Of a stretch of DNA of 64,000 nucleotides, positions 63,521 through 64,000 are shown piece after piece. The stretch lies in the NCBI RefSeq assembly GCF_001428485.1, contig NZ_LMHS01000001.1, forward strand, positions 496,404 through 560,403, read 5' to 3'. Source of the stretch: Microbacterium sp. Root180 (GTDB taxonomy: Bacteria; Actinomycetota; Actinomycetes; Actinomycetales; Microbacteriaceae). Both the position numbers and the translations under genes were made by a program. Below the pieces are notes generated by a model, which had not been told where the DNA came from, did no database searches, and was given only the letters and a program-made list of their open reading frames with translations. The first letter of the stretch is position 1, and each line of letters opens with the position of its first letter.

Positions 63521-64000
63521 ATGAGCGGTCCTCCCACGACCACGGCCATCCCCACGGGCTGGCGCGCCCGGCTCGACCCTCGCCCGGCGCTCGTGCGCCT
63601 GCGCGAGTCGGGCATCCCGATCATCCAGATCGTCGTCGCGGCGACCGGATCGTATGCCTTCGCGCACTACGCGCTCGGCCACCCGGCGCCTCTGCTGGCG
63701 GCGACCGTCACCGTGGGCAGCCTGGGCCTCGTGCGCGACGCACGGCCCCGCCGCGTGCTCGAGACCGTGCTCGGCATGCTGGTGGGCATCCTCATCGCCG
63801 AGCTGCTGCTGATCCTGACCGGCACCGGCTGGTGGCAGCTCGCTCTGGCGCTCGGACTCACGCTCGTCGTTGCGCGCCTGCTGTCCGCTCAGGCGGGCTT
63901 CGCCATCGCCGCCGCGATCCAGTCCCTCATCGTGATGGTGATCCCCGCGACGATGCCGTTCCTTCGCCTGATCGACGGGATCATCGGCGGCATCGCCGCC
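63521..64000 (+). CDS. FUSC-like membrane protein, 3'-truncated by window edge
   Basis: First 160 residues only. The ATG follows GGGGAGCGAAGG. A cytosolic N-terminus is followed by hydrophobic helices (IIQIVVAATGSYAFAHYALG, LETVLGMLVGILIAELLLILTG, LALALGLTLVVARLL, FAIAAAIQSLIVMVIP) in the arrangement of the FUSC/aromatic acid exporter (DUF939-like) families. Substrate unknown. Confidence 0.72.
   Translation, partial: MSGPPTTTAIPTGWRARLDPRPALVRLRESGIPIIQIVVAATGSYAFAHYALGHPAPLLAATVTVGSLGLVRDARPRRVLETVLGMLVGILIAELLLILTGTGWWQLALALGLTLVVARLLSAQAGFAIAAAIQSLIVMVIPATMPFLRLIDGIIGGIAA

Overview
The window looks like chromosomal DNA from a high-GC actinobacterium, most plausibly a Microbacterium-like member of the Microbacteriaceae. 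This is inferred from very high GC, heavy GTG/TTG start use, many apparently leaderless promoters, and actinobacterial gene sets (acs next to a tad pilus locus upstream of topA-tmk-holB; fasciclin-sigK-rskA; a GlnR-type orphan regulator; pstSCAB; MutT1-type Nudix/phosphatase fusion; ppk). No rRNA, CRISPR array or insertion sequence was seen.

Layout. 1-10 kb: end of dnaX, recR, a drug/metabolite transporter, lysC (with an internal beta-subunit start) and asd, mqo, thymidine kinase, galE. 10-20.6 kb: a DUF1295 membrane protein divergent from an LldR-like regulator and an FMN L-lactate dehydrogenase, a HAD phosphatase, tRNA-Pro, a metallophosphoesterase coupled to a class A PBP, a DUF4177-RidA pair, acs. 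21.0-32.9 kb: a tad (Flp-pilus-like) operon whose first gene, the tadA ATPase, is split by an 8,928-bp serine-integrase element. 32.9-39 kb: topA-tmk-holB-lipoprotein hydrolase, tRNA-Thr. 39-53 kb: a second DMT transporter, an MMPL exporter with a palindrome over its promoter, nicotinamidase, GNAT, an AlkD-like protein, an unusual tRNA-Lys, an HNH protein, a Ser/Thr kinase, fasciclin/sigK/rskA, pabC and a TetR regulator. 53-61.2 kb: phosphate metabolism (pstSCAB with a PHO box, a Nudix-phosphatase, ppk) plus a GlnR-like regulator. 61.3-64 kb: small membrane proteins, a nitrobindin-like protein, a YgfZ/GcvT-like protein and the start of a FUSC-like membrane protein.

The main discovery candidate is the integrated element at about 21,378-30,310. 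Both ends can be placed from the sequence. A GATGC core is repeated in the same tadA reading frame at both junctions. The element-side arms form an inverted repeat (ACCA-N5-TAGACATAT) whose centre falls on the GA of the core, as expected for an attP of a large serine integrase. Precise excision would restore a continuous tadA reading frame of about 360 codons, so the element may act as a reversible off-switch for the pilus. The integrase start codon and its -10 sequence lie inside the attachment arm, so its promoter changes between integrated and circular forms. The element carries a CmtR-like Cd/Pb sensor (all three known metal-ligand cysteines conserved at identical positions) with a CDF-like transporter, a three-gene module of unknown function, a 45-nt imperfect inverted repeat, and two long relays of small genes joined at nearly every junction by 4-nt ATGA/GTGA overlaps. 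No replication or conjugation gene was recognised.

A second window-wide pattern is a TANNNT hexamer placed exactly 12-13 nt before the start codon of about 19 genes. This implies widespread leaderless transcription and was used here to choose several starts.
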